From NCBI RefSeq assembly GCF_026798195.1, contig NZ_JAPQEZ010000001.1:246901-310900 (forward strand): 64,000 nt of DNA, given 5' to 3'. A program made the position numbers and the translations under genes. Numbering within the stretch: the first letter of the stretch is position 1; the number at the start of each line of letters is the position of its first letter. Below the pieces are notes generated by a model. That model was not told the DNA's origin, ran no database searches, and saw nothing but the letters and a program-made list of their open reading frames with translations. Of this stretch, positions 42,507-50,553 are shown piece by piece. Source of the stretch: Lentilactobacillus senioris. GTDB lineage: Bacteria > Bacillota > Bacilli > Lactobacillales > Lactobacillaceae.

Positions 42507-43331
42507 ATGACGATTAAAATGGTAGTAACCGACATGGACGGTACTTTTTTAAACGCAGATAATACTTACGAACATGATCACTTTAAACGGTTGTTTCAAA
42601 AAATGACTAAGTCGGGCATTAAGTTTGTGGCCGCCAGCGGGTCGCAGTATCAACGACTCCAGAATCAATTCGCAGCAGTAGCTACCCAAATGGATTTTGT
42701 TTCACAAAATGGAGCGATTGTTCATAGCGGCAATGATTTGGTGAGTGTTGATAAGTTAAGCGATTCTGATCTAGCTACGATCTTGCGCATTTTGGCTGAA
42801 CGGTTTGAACCCGGAGCCATCATGCAGCAAACTATTTCGGGATTGCGCAGAACCTACGTTGACGTTACTACCCCTAAAGAAGTGGTCGACGTGGTAAAAC
42901 GCTACTATAGCGAAATAGAATTGGTACCAGATTTACCCCATCTCTCCAGTGAAAGAGTGCATGACGCAATTACTAAGGTGGGAGTAACCTTTGGCATGGG
43001 CGGTAACTTCGCACACCAAGCGCAAACTTTGCGCGCAGCGTTGCCGAAGACGGTTGCGAGCCAAAACTCCGGCTTTCAAACTGAATTGATTGGTAATGCC
43101 GGGATCGATAAGGTAACCGGAATTAAGCAACTGCAAGAACGCTATGGGATTGCCACTGACGAAATTGCTACTTTTGGAGATAACGAAAATGATTTGGCTA
43201 TGCTAAAGATGACTCCTTACGGTTTTGCGATGCAAAATGCGGCGCCTGAATTTAAGCAACAAGTTAAAAATGTGACGGTGGCGGATAATAATCACAATGG
43301 GGTATTAGAAACGATCGAAGCTATTTTATAA
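42507..43331 (+). CDS. HAD-superfamily phosphatase, Cof type
   Basis: This 274-residue protein has motif I DMDGTFLN (Asp9 nucleophile, Asp11), motif II SGSQYQRL, motif III lysine near GIDKVTGIKQL, and motif IV FGDNENDLAML. The cap is of the C2B (Cof) type. Such enzymes dephosphorylate sugar phosphates, nucleotides or FMN; substrate unknown. Monocistronic with a terminator. Normal family length. Confidence 0.88.
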   Translation: MTIKMVVTDMDGTFLNADNTYEHDHFKRLFQKMTKSGIKFVAASGSQYQRLQNQFAAVATQMDFVSQNGAIVHSGNDLVSVDKLSDSDLATILRILAERFEPGAIMQQTISGLRRTYVDVTTPKEVVDVVKRYYSEIELVPDLPHLSSERVHDAITKVGVTFGMGGNFAHQAQTLRAALPKTVASQNSGFQTELIGNAGIDKVTGIKQLQERYGIATDEIATFGDNENDLAMLKMTPYGFAMQNAAPEFKQQVKNVTVADNNHNGVLETIEAIL

Positions 43332-43334
43332 AAA

Positions 43335-43379
43335 TTAAGTCCTTACTGTTAGCTTGAATCTTAACGGTAAGGATTTTTA
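43335..43379 (+). terminator. Intrinsic terminator
   Basis: TCCTTACTGTTA (43340-43351) pairs with TAACGGTAAGGA (43362-43373), one G-U pair, then a T-run. Confidence 0.82.
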
Positions 43380-43520
43380 TTTAAAATTGGTTCGCGAACC
43401 GAATGCACATATGGTTTGCTATTTGAACTTTTGATCCCACTTTGAGTTTATAATGATTTCAGTGTATTATAATTAGCACAGAAGTCGAATGTTGGACGTT
43501 GATTTACGAAGGGAAACAAT

Positions 43521-43934
43521 ATGAAAATTAAAAAACAGGCTCAGGTTGCTATTCATACCGCAGCCACTGCGGCCGCTGGTGTTGCGATTACGCCAATTCC
43601 GTTTGCTGATGCGGCATTACTAATTCCAATTCAAACCGTGATGATTACGCGCATTTACCATGCGTACGGACAAAAAATTTCTAGTGGTGTAATTAAGGGT
43701 GTCCTAACTGCAACGACTGCTTCTAGTGTTGGTAAAAGCGTAGTGGGGAATGCTTTTAAGCTAATTCCGGGAGTAGGGACGGTAGCCGGTGCAATGATTA
43801 CTGGTAGTACTGCTGTAGCCGTTACCGAAGGCTTGGGCTTTGCGATTGCCAATGCCTTTGAAACTGATGGCATTGATAATTCTAATGATTTATTGAAGGT
43901 GATTTCTAAGTACCTGACTAACTTTGCTAAGTAA
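43521..43934 (+). CDS. DUF697 small membrane protein
   Basis: This 137-residue protein has a lysine-rich start, then three hydrophobic stretches (about 12-40, 60-85, 90-112). The pattern HTAATAAAGVAITPIPFADAALLIPIQTVMI (key ITPIPFADAALLIPIQ) marks the DUF697 / YcjF-GTPase-associated group, here as a stand-alone domain without GTPase. Function unknown; some members sit with stress proteins. The ATG has a GAAGGGAAAC site. Followed at 78 bases by a small acidic protein, perhaps in one transcript. Confidence 0.72.
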   Translation: MKIKKQAQVAIHTAATAAAGVAITPIPFADAALLIPIQTVMITRIYHAYGQKISSGVIKGVLTATTASSVGKSVVGNAFKLIPGVGTVAGAMITGSTAVAVTEGLGFAIANAFETDGIDNSNDLLKVISKYLTNFAK

Positions 43935-44012
43935 ACTGCTGAGCTAAATCTCCCCCTTTTTAGCGAGTTGGTGATAGGATTGGTGTGTAAATAATAAAGG
44001 GGGACTTATATT

Positions 44013-44276
44013 ATGGCAGATTACGATAAAAAAGAAGACAAGGCATTAGATAAAATTAGTGAGGTACTAGATCGTTTAGATACCAACGTTTCTAAAGAAG
44101 ATGCAGATCTAGAAGCAGGTCACAGAACTCGTGCTTGGTTCGAAAAGCACCGGGCAATTCACGATGTTAAAAAGATTATGCACGAAGTTGGTAAATACGA
44201 TCGTTTTGATGAAGATCAATACAATAAATTCATGAAGGATTACCAAAAGGCAATCGATGATTTTGAAAAAGAATAA
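44013..44276 (+). CDS. Small charged protein, unknown function
   Basis: This 87-residue protein is highly charged and predicted fully helical (MADYDKKEDKALDKISEVLD then LDTNVSKED). It contains no cysteine and no membrane helix. I do not recognise a family; its composition recalls small stress-induced proteins. AAAGGGGGAC is a strong ribosome site, suggesting good expression. It lies after the DUF697 gene and before a terminator. Confidence 0.6.
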   Translation: MADYDKKEDKALDKISEVLDRLDTNVSKEDADLEAGHRTRAWFEKHRAIHDVKKIMHEVGKYDRFDEDQYNKFMKDYQKAIDDFEKE

Positions 44277-44281
44277 TTACT

Positions 44282-44330
44282 AAAATGGTTAACGAAATCC
44301 TGGAGTAAAGGTTTACGTTAACCATTTTTT
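44282..44330 (+). terminator. Intrinsic terminator
   Basis: AAAATGGTTAACG (44282-44294) pairs with CGTTAACCATTTT (44316-44328), with an inner AAATCC/GGTTT pair and a T-run. Confidence 0.82.
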
Positions 44331-44406
44331 GCACCCAAATTAATTTAAGGAAAGGCTGTTATACCAAGCTTTTGACAAATATTTGAATAATTGCAAGTCG
44401 CTTCCT

Positions 44407-44457
44407 TTGACTTAGTAAAATTAATAGCTTATTCTGTTGATGTTCACAACAGTGAAC
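44407..44457 (+). promoter_or_regulatory. Promoter and inverted repeat of the isochorismatase-family gene
   Basis: TTGACT (44407-44412), 17 bases, TATTCT (44430-44435). GTTCAC-AACA-GTGAAC (44442-44457) lies on the expected start point and is well placed to be a repressor site. Confidence 0.6.
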
Positions 44458-44493
44458 GGCATGTTACATAATAAAAACTAGGGGGGAAATAAT

Positions 44494-45132
44494 ATGCCAC
44501 TTATTAAACCAAATACGATGTCAAATCGTGATCCAAAAGAAGACAATTTAATTGATCCAGCTAACTCAGTGATTGCGATTATCGATTATCAACCAACTCA
44601 ACTGTTGACGCAAGAATCAGCCAATACCGCTAAAATTATGCGCAATGTAGTTGATTTAGTCCGTTTAGGTAAATTGTATAATGTGCCTATTGTGCCATCA
44701 GTAGTTAACGTTACTTCTGGTGATAACGAACCATCATTTCCAGCCTTGCGTGAAGAATTTGGGGACATGGATGTTTACGATCGGATGTCAATTAATGCTT
44801 GGGAAGACCAAAACTTCTATGATGCAATTCATAAAACTGGGCGGAAAAAGTTAATCATCGCCGCTTTATGGACTGAAGCTTGTCTCTCATTTCCAACTTT
44901 GGATGCCTTAAAAGAAGGCTATGAAGTTTACCCAGTGTTAGACTGTGTGGCTGGTTCTTCAGTTGATGCTCATAATGCCGCTGTTATGCGAATGCGAGAC
45001 TCTGGTGCCAAGATGACTTCTGTGCCACAATTGGCGTGTGAATTTCAACGAAACTACGACCTTAACAAAGCAACTGTTCCTGGATATGCTTCTATCCTGT
45101 CAGATGCTGGTTCATTCCTTAAGGTAAGATAA
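44494..45132 (+). CDS. Isochorismatase-family cysteine hydrolase (YcaC-like)
   Basis: This 212-residue protein has catalytic Asp31 (VIAIIDYQP), Lys118/119, and Cys130 in LWTEACLSFPTLDAL, the triad of the nicotinamidase/isochorismatase fold. The sequence around the Cys and the SINAWEDQNF stretch look most like YcaC-type hydrolases of unknown substrate, not true nicotinamidases. A strong AGGGGGGAA ribosome site and an operator-like palindrome suggest inducible expression. Monocistronic; terminator follows. Confidence 0.82.
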   Translation: MPLIKPNTMSNRDPKEDNLIDPANSVIAIIDYQPTQLLTQESANTAKIMRNVVDLVRLGKLYNVPIVPSVVNVTSGDNEPSFPALREEFGDMDVYDRMSINAWEDQNFYDAIHKTGRKKLIIAALWTEACLSFPTLDALKEGYEVYPVLDCVAGSSVDAHNAAVMRMRDSGAKMTSVPQLACEFQRNYDLNKATVPGYASILSDAGSFLKVR

Positions 45133-45142
45133 TAACAAAAAT

Positions 45143-45186
45143 AAAAAGATCCCAAAAAGCCTGTGAGCTTTTGGGATCTTTTTTTT
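45143..45186. terminator. Bidirectional intrinsic terminator
   Basis: AAGATCCCAAAAAGC pairs with GCTTTTGGGATCTT (from 45167), with long A and T runs outside. Confidence 0.87.
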
Positions 45187-45211
45187 ATTGAAATTTATTG
45201 TGATATTTCAA

Positions 45212-45250
45212 GTGAGTTATTCGTTAGTTACCGAACTTCTCAGCACTCTA
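45212..45250. repeat. Fragment of the intergenic hairpin element, next to the first dipeptidase
   Basis: TTAGTTACCGAAC followed by TCTCAGCACT (45238-45247) matches the end of the element at 48703-48726 (CTAATTCCCGAAGG and TCTCAGCACT). In both cases it directly abuts the 3' end of a C69 dipeptidase gene. Only this end of the element is present here. Confidence 0.5.
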
Positions 45251-45254
45251 ATTG

Positions 45255-46664
45255 TTAATCATTCAACGTAAATTGTAACTTCATCTTTGGTTCGCCCAAT
45301 GCTAACATGCGACCTAAGAGATGGTTGGCATTCTTTTGGTACAAGTCTGCCATTTGGTTGTTGATGTCTTCCAAGTAAGCTTGCTTATCAGTTTGGTTAG
45401 CTACTTCTTGGTCGGCTTTGATTTGTAAGCTACGGCAGCCTGCAACAGTATTTTGTTCGAAGATGTTTTCTTCGTCTTCGTACAATGGGAAGTCTGCGTC
45501 TCCCATGAGGGCCATGATGTTGCCTAACCAGTAAATATTGGTTGGGTCAGTTTCACCAGTGGTACTCTTGTAGTTCTTAGGAGTGTCCTTAACGTTTGAG
45601 TAGAATGGTACTACTGCGTTAAAGGTATTAGGACCAAATGCTAACCAGTGAACACCGGCAATTTCAGCAGGAACATCATTACGGATTTGTAAGATGTGAA
45701 GTTCTTGGTTTCGGTTGATACCGATTGGTCGGAAGAGTTCTTTTTCTTCGTCGGTACCTAAAGTGCCGTATGGATCGTAAACGGTGTTTTGGTAGTGAGA
45801 ACTCAATACCCACTTAACATCTTCAACGGAAATCTTTTTGTCAGTTCGGCAAATGAATGGTAAGTCTTGATCCAATGGAGAGGTGTCCATTTCTGGGTTG
45901 AAGTATTGTTGACCGTACCAAGCCCGAGGGTTGTTGTACCGGGTATCCTTGATAGTGGCACTTCCGAAAATGTGGCGAAGGTTGTAACCTTCTTTGTCTG
46001 GATTCAAATGGTATTTAGTGATGATTTCTTCTAAATCAGTTGAAGACATAGTGTCATCAGAATCAAATTCAAAATCATCAATATTGAAGCGGTTTGGTGC
46101 AACTACGTAAGCGTCATCGGGGATCTTGATTGCAGCCCAATGGTGGCCGGCGATAGATTCAAAGTACCAAACTTCATCCTTGTCTGAGAAGGCCATTCCG
46201 TTAGTTTCATAAGTTCCATATTCAGTAATTAATGCGCCCAAACGTTCTACCCCTTCACGAGCGGAGTGAATGTATGGCAATACTAAAGTAGTGAAGTCTT
46301 CTTCACCTAAACCATTTTCGACTAATGGATCGATTCCTAAAATTCGAGAATTGGTAGTAATAGTTTCGGTAGCGGTCATAGCGATGTTTTCGCTGTTGAT
46401 CCCTGCACCAGCCCAGATACCGTGACCATCAGTAGCGTCAGGAGTAGCCGTATAACGCATTGGATTATCTGGTAGGTCCAATGAAACAGTGCTTAAAACG
46501 GCTTGGTAGTGGCGAGGTTGATCTTCGGGATTAACCACCACAAACTTTTGCGGATTTAATGGTCCGGCACCGTCTTCGTTACGAGCGATAAGGGTGGAAC
46601 CATCGATAGTGGCTGCCTTACCAGCTAGAATTGTAGTACATGAACCTTTGATACGTTTTGTCAT
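45255..46664 (-). CDS. pepD: C69 family dipeptidase (PepD type)
   Basis: This 469-residue N-terminal-nucleophile hydrolase begins [20 protein letters not shown], then [12 protein letters not shown]; removal of eight residues would expose Cys9 as nucleophile. The conserved RNED and YTATPD regions match lactobacillar PepD/PepDA dipeptidases, which cut a broad range of dipeptides in the cytoplasm. It is 37 percent or so similar by eye to its paralogue at 48727-50166, the first 45 residues closely. Monocistronic, with a GGGATGAGC ribosome site. Confidence 0.9.
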   Translation of the reverse strand: MTKRIKGSCTTILAGKAATIDGSTLIARNEDGAGPLNPQKFVVVNPEDQPRHYQAVLSTVSLDLPDNPMRYTATPDATDGHGIWAGAGINSENIAMTATETITTNSRILGIDPLVENGLGEEDFTTLVLPYIHSAREGVERLGALITEYGTYETNGMAFSDKDEVWYFESIAGHHWAAIKIPDDAYVVAPNRFNIDDFEFDSDDTMSSTDLEEIITKYHLNPDKEGYNLRHIFGSATIKDTRYNNPRAWYGQQYFNPEMDTSPLDQDLPFICRTDKKISVEDVKWVLSSHYQNTVYDPYGTLGTDEEKELFRPIGINRNQELHILQIRNDVPAEIAGVHWLAFGPNTFNAVVPFYSNVKDTPKNYKSTTGETDPTNIYWLGNIMALMGDADFPLYEDEENIFEQNTVAGCRSLQIKADQEVANQTDKQAYLEDINNQMADLYQKNANHLLGRMLALGEPKMKLQFTLND

Positions 46665-46739
46665 GAATGCTCATCCCTTTACTTAGTTTGATTATAATTG
46701 TAGGTCATTTAACACTAAAATGCTAGCGCTTCCGAGATT

Positions 46740-47717
46740 TTACCAGAGATATTCTACTGGATCTTTAATGTATTTGTTATAGACATCGTTCACAATCTGC
46801 ATTTGTTCAGTTGTAAAAGCAGGTAATTCTGCGGCCGAAGCATTGTGTGCAATTTGTTCAGGCTTGCTAGCTCCCGGAATGACAGCGGAAACGGCATCAT
46901 ACATTAAAATGTAACGCAGAGCCATACCTGCTAAATTGTCAGTGCCTAAGCGTTGCTTAAGTTCGTCAGCTGCCTTGATACCAGTAGAATAATCAACACC
47001 AGAGAAAGTTTCTCCCTTGTCAAAAGCTTCACCGTTACGGTTAAAGTTACGGTGATCTTCCTTACCAAATTGAGTTTGAGCAGTATATTTACCACTCAAT
47101 AAGCCACTGGCTAATGGCACCCGTGCTAGGATACCTACGTTATGTTCTTGGGCCAGACGGAAGAAGTTTTCTGCTGGGCGAAGTCGGAACATGTTAAAGA
47201 TGATTTCGACGGCGGAAATATCAAATTGCAGTGCCTTGATAGCTTCTTCTACCCGTTCCACACTGACACCGTAGTGCTTAATTTTACCCGCGGCTTTTAA
47301 TTCATCTAACGTTGCGAAGACCGTTGGATCATAGTAAACAGAAGTAGGTGGGCAGTGGAGTAGAACTAAGTCTAATGAAGCGACATCCATATTTTTTAAT
47401 GAACTATCTACAAATGCAATTAAGTTTTCTGGAGTGTAATTAGCCACTGTATGAGGTTCAATTTTACGACCAATTTTGGTGGAGTAATGCACGTCTGGAT
47501 GAGTTTTTAGAAATTGGCCCACGGCGTGTTCACTGAGTCCATCTTGATAAATATCAGCGGTATCAAAATAATTAACGCCGGCTTGATAAGCAGCTTCTAG
47601 AGTATCGATGGCGTCTTGTTCGTCAAATGGTTCGCCCCATTTGGAACCCAATTGCCAAGTTCCCAAAGAAACTTCACTGATGTTAAATCCGGTTTTACCT
47701 AATTTACGAAATTCCAT
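46740..47717 (-). CDS. Aldo/keto reductase
   Basis: This 325-residue TIM-barrel NADPH oxidoreductase contains MEFRKLGKTGFNISEVSLGT at the start, FDTADIYQDGLSEHAVG (catalytic Asp and Tyr), the Lys in HYSTKIGRK and His in LVLLHCPP: the full AKR tetrad. The C-terminal PGASKPEQIAHNASA is typical of the YhdN/YqkF-like (AKR11) group. It reduces aldehydes or ketones; substrate unknown. The ATG at 47717 has GAAGGAGA; the upstream open frame to 47813 overlaps the divergent gene and is not used. Confidence 0.88.
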   Translation of the reverse strand: MEFRKLGKTGFNISEVSLGTWQLGSKWGEPFDEQDAIDTLEAAYQAGVNYFDTADIYQDGLSEHAVGQFLKTHPDVHYSTKIGRKIEPHTVANYTPENLIAFVDSSLKNMDVASLDLVLLHCPPTSVYYDPTVFATLDELKAAGKIKHYGVSVERVEEAIKALQFDISAVEIIFNMFRLRPAENFFRLAQEHNVGILARVPLASGLLSGKYTAQTQFGKEDHRNFNRNGEAFDKGETFSGVDYSTGIKAADELKQRLGTDNLAGMALRYILMYDAVSAVIPGASKPEQIAHNASAAELPAFTTEQMQIVNDVYNKYIKDPVEYLW

Positions 47718-47805
47718 AGTATTCTCCTTCGCGTTCAAAATTGTAATCGTCTCCATGATATCATAGAGGAATTTTAATGTATAATGGCGCAAAGGAAGTG
47801 GTGAA

Positions 47806-48345
47806 ATGCGCAAAGTAGTATTATTTATTGCTCAAAGTTTGGATGGTTACATTGCTAAGACGAACGGTAATATTGATTTTTTAGAAAATCCACAACGGGA
47901 TGAAAGTATCGATCATGAGTATGAAAATTTAATGGCTAACGTTGATACAGTGGTGATGGGCCGTACCACATACGATCAGGTGGTGAATGAATTGATGCCT
48001 GATCACTATCCTTATGAACAGCAGCAAAGTTACATTTTGACTAGTCAGCCCGCAACCGAGATGGCTGATCGACACTTCGTAAATGAACCAGTGGTTGAAT
48101 TAGTTGAAAAATTACGTCGAGAATCCGGAAAAGAGATCTGGATCATTGGCGGTAGTAGCTTAATTGCACCACTAGTGAATGCTAATTTGATTGATAATTA
48201 TATTATTGCCGTGCTGCCAACCATTTTGGGTGGTGGCATTCCATTGTTCAACGAACAAACCCAAGAACGTAAACTGGTATTGAAATCGGCACAGCAGATT
48301 AATGATATTGTGTATTTGAAGTATGGAAAAAAGGTCACTCAATGA
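47806..48345 (+). CDS. Dihydrofolate reductase-like (RibD C-terminal domain) protein
   Basis: This 179-residue protein has MRKVVLFIAQSLDGYIAKTN, VVMGRTTYDQVV and IWIIGGSSLIAPLV, the NADPH-binding marks of the RibD_C/DHFR-like family (YyaP/YwjB type). Function unproven; probably an NADPH reductase. It is divergent from the aldo/keto reductase. TATAAT lies about 25 bases before the start. The stop codon lies within the terminator stem. Confidence 0.82.
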   Translation: MRKVVLFIAQSLDGYIAKTNGNIDFLENPQRDESIDHEYENLMANVDTVVMGRTTYDQVVNELMPDHYPYEQQQSYILTSQPATEMADRHFVNEPVVELVEKLRRESGKEIWIIGGSSLIAPLVNANLIDNYIIAVLPTILGGGIPLFNEQTQERKLVLKSAQQINDIVYLKYGKKVTQ

Positions 48346-48360
48346 AATGAGTGACCTTTA
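48328..48360 (+). terminator. Intrinsic terminator overlapping the gene end
   Basis: AAGGTCACTCA (48331-48341) pairs with TGAGTGACCTT (48348-48358), with A/T flanks. Confidence 0.8.
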
Positions 48361-48394
48361 TTAATTTTGAAGCTAACGTGCAATTCGTAAATCT

Positions 48395-48496
48395 GCTTCG
48401 GCACTCAACTAACTCGCCTAACTACAAAATAACAGGTAGCGGTATTCACCGAACTACCTGTTATTTTTAGGTTAGAAACTCTTTAATTCCCGAAGC
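48395..48496. repeat. Intergenic hairpin element A
   Basis: A nested hairpin of about 100 bases. Outer pair GCTTCGG (48395-48401) with CCGAAGC (48490-48496); middle pair CTAAC (48418-48422) with GTTAG (48471-48475); core AAAATAACAGGTAG (48426-48439) with CTACCTGTTATTTT (48454-48467), tip CGGT/ACCG. Element B has the same plan with a different core. The core would also act as a terminator on both strands. Confidence 0.75.
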
Positions 48497-48498
48497 GC

Positions 48499-48598
48499 AG
48501 TAGTCGGCTGAGTTTCAAAAAACAAAACTCTAGCCAACCTTGCGAAGGTTCAACTAAAAATTTCTTTCAGAAATTTAGTTTCTCTCTCCAGCACTTTA
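48499..48598. repeat. Three tandem hairpins between elements A and B
   Basis: After AGTAGTCGG (48499-48507) come GGCTGAGTTT/AAACTCTAGCC (48506-48535), AACCTT-GCG-AAGGTT (48536-48550) and AACTAAAAATTTCT/AGAAATTTAGTT (48552-48580). Then CTCCAGCACTTTA (48586-48598), an end-word shared with 48717 and 45238. The same word plus three hairpins occurs at 15030-15096 with GC-rich stems. Confidence 0.6.
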
Positions 48599-48615
48599 GC
48601 CTAAAACGGCCTCGA

Positions 48616-48716
48616 CCTTCAATTAGCTCCCTTAACTACAGAAAACGAGATAGCGATACAAACTCAGTATCGAACTATCTCGTTTTCTTAGGTTAATTGT
48701 CACTAATTCCCGAAGG
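48616..48716. repeat. Intergenic hairpin element B
   Basis: Outer pairs CCTTC+AATTAG (48616-48626) with CTAATT+GAAGG (48703-48716); middle TTAAC (48632-48636) with GTTAA (48692-48696); core AGAAAACGAGATAG (48640-48653) with CTATCTCGTTTTCT (48675-48688), tip CGATAC/GTATCG. Relative to element A many stem positions differ on both sides in a pairing-keeping way. It ends 10 bases before the second dipeptidase stop codon. Confidence 0.75.
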
Positions 48717-48726
48717 TCTCAGCACT

Positions 48727-50166
48727 TTACAGATTGGGATCCATCTTGAACGTCAACTTCGAAAGTTCTGCTCCGTCCGTCAATAGCTTGAAGAGGAGGG
48801 CCTTAGTTTCTTGGTTGTAATGGTCAGCGATTTCTTTGTTTTGCTTAGTCAAGTATTCGGTTAATGCATCACCTGAAAGGTTAGCAGATTCCTTGTCGAC
48901 TGCAGCAATCTTGCGCCGAGCCCATTCTGATAGGTTCTTTTGGTAATCTAAGTTTTCTTCACTAAATTCACTGTAGTGAGATTCAACTACCGTAGCCAAA
49001 GCTTCGTAAAGCCAGAATGAACTGTTGAGATCCATCTTTTCTGGAACTTCACGGTATGATTCAGCGGTGTCAGTAGCATTAGTAAAGAATGGTACGTAAG
49101 GGCTGAAGCTAGGAACACCCATTTCAACCCATTGCACACCGGCGTTACCGAATTTCTTGTTATCCCGCATTTGCAAAATGTGTGATTGAGCAGTCCGAGA
49201 AAGAGAAATTGCCCGGTAAACGTGACGATCAAAATCACTACCATTTCCCAATGGATCGTACTTAGTTTCATTGTAGTGAGATTTCAAAACGTATTGAATA
49301 TCTTCTACAGAAAGTTTGCGATCTGGTTTGCGAATGAATGGCATTTCTGGATCTTCTGGAGTTTGGTCTTTAGTCTGTGAAGGACTGAAGTAACGTTGTG
49401 CAAACCAAACTCGAGGAGTGTTGTAATGGTGATCTTTTTGAGTATCAGTTCCGAAAATGTGGCGGAAGTTCCAGGCATTTTCGTCTGGGTTCAAGTGGTT
49501 ATCAGCGACGAATTCTTGAATTCCGTCTGCCCACATGTAGTTGTCAGGATCATCGAAATCGATGTCTTGGATCGCAATTTGGTTGGCAGCTACGGCGTAG
49601 CAGTCATCAGGGATGCGAACGGCAACCCACATGTGGCCGGTAACAATTTCCATGTACCAAACGTCATTTTCATCGTTAAATTGAATTCCGTTACCTTCAG
49701 CAGAACCGTATTCTTTGATTAAGTTGCCTAGGTATTCAACCCCTTCACGAGCTGAGTGAATGAAAGGCAATACTAAAGTAGTCAAAGAATCTTCGGCAAA
49801 GCCGTTTTTAACGAATGGGTCGTAGGCAAGAACTTTTTCGTTAGCGTAAACACTTTCGGTAGCACTTTCGCCAACGTTAGCTTCGTTGAAGCCGTCTTCT
49901 TCGTTAGGTCCTTCGCTTTGGTCTGCGTTAGGAGTAGAAGTGTAACGCATGCCATCGGCAGGCATTGGAACGGTTAATTGGTTGTATGGAGAAACATAGG
50001 TTTCTTTTCTACCAGTAACAGCAGGTTGGACGAAGAAGCGCTTAGGGTGAATGGCTACTACCCGGTCTTCGTTACGAGAAATGTAAGTTGAGCCATCCAT
50101 GGAAGCTTTTTTACCAACCATGATGGAAGTACATGCTGAGTTTTCTAAACGATCTAAATCTGTCAT
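48727..50166 (-). CDS. pepD: C69 family dipeptidase, OPT-linked paralogue
   Basis: This 479-residue Ntn hydrolase starts MTDLDRLENSACTSIMVGKK then ASMDGSTYISRNED; Cys12 is the likely nucleophile after loss of 11 residues. It is a paralogue of the dipeptidase at 45255-46664. It is the last gene of an operon after the OPT transporter and a PqqD-domain gene (13 bases apart), so it probably cuts peptides brought in by the OPT protein. No signal peptide, so cytoplasmic. Directly followed by hairpin element B. Confidence 0.9.
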   Translation of the reverse strand: MTDLDRLENSACTSIMVGKKASMDGSTYISRNEDRVVAIHPKRFFVQPAVTGRKETYVSPYNQLTVPMPADGMRYTSTPNADQSEGPNEEDGFNEANVGESATESVYANEKVLAYDPFVKNGFAEDSLTTLVLPFIHSAREGVEYLGNLIKEYGSAEGNGIQFNDENDVWYMEIVTGHMWVAVRIPDDCYAVAANQIAIQDIDFDDPDNYMWADGIQEFVADNHLNPDENAWNFRHIFGTDTQKDHHYNTPRVWFAQRYFSPSQTKDQTPEDPEMPFIRKPDRKLSVEDIQYVLKSHYNETKYDPLGNGSDFDRHVYRAISLSRTAQSHILQMRDNKKFGNAGVQWVEMGVPSFSPYVPFFTNATDTAESYREVPEKMDLNSSFWLYEALATVVESHYSEFSEENLDYQKNLSEWARRKIAAVDKESANLSGDALTEYLTKQNKEIADHYNQETKALLFKLLTDGAELSKLTFKMDPNL

Positions 50167-50178
50167 ATTTATAATCTC

Positions 50179-50553
50179 CTATCTAACTCTTTCAACTAAA
50201 TGATTTACATTGGCAATTTGATTTAAATACATGATTAAGCGACTGTAGCGATATTCATCGGCTTCGCTGAACTTCTTGGCCAAGCGTTGACCAATTTGGT
50301 AAACGCTGGTGTGACCGTCGATGGCTAGAAAAACGAAACTGCCGTACTGGTCTAATTCCAAATAACTTTTAGCAGGGATTTTAAAGTGCAATTTGCGAAA
50401 GAAATTTTGAATAGGGTGGTCTTCGTCTTTTTCGATGGTGACGATGCCTTCCTTAACCGTGTAATGGGCTTCAGGGTTTTTCTTATATACCATTGTTTTT
50501 AATTCAGCGTCAGTGATTAAATCAGCCTGCTTATTTTTCTTCCGACGTTTCAT
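50179..50553 (-). CDS. PqqD-domain protein in an OPT operon
   Basis: This 124-residue protein has a basic N-terminus (MKRRKKNKQADLI), a middle beta region, and a C-terminal PqqD-like domain: LDQYGSFVFLAIDGHTSVYQ (key FLAIDGHTS), IGQRLAKKF, then a helix ending in NQIANVNHLVE. PqqD domains normally bind precursor peptides for radical-SAM enzymes, but no such enzyme or precursor is here. The ATG at 50553 overlaps the OPT stop by 23 bases and has AAGGAAG upstream; a longer frame to 50598 has no ribosome site. A role as a peptide-binding adaptor between transporter and peptidase is inferred. Confidence 0.72.
   Translation of the reverse strand: MKRRKKNKQADLITDAELKTMVYKKNPEAHYTVKEGIVTIEKDEDHPIQNFFRKLHFKIPAKSYLELDQYGSFVFLAIDGHTSVYQIGQRLAKKFSEADEYRYSRLIMYLNQIANVNHLVERVR

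Noticed and set aside
46680..46740. cre site upstream of the first dipeptidase (CGGAAGCGCTAGCA on the minus strand)
   Set aside because: Three mismatches to the consensus at conserved positions, so it is too weak to list as a feature.
48499..48580. T-box leader
   Set aside because: No AGNGACAG-like motif or TGGNACCRCG T-box sequence, and no aminoacyl or biosynthetic gene in the correct orientation.
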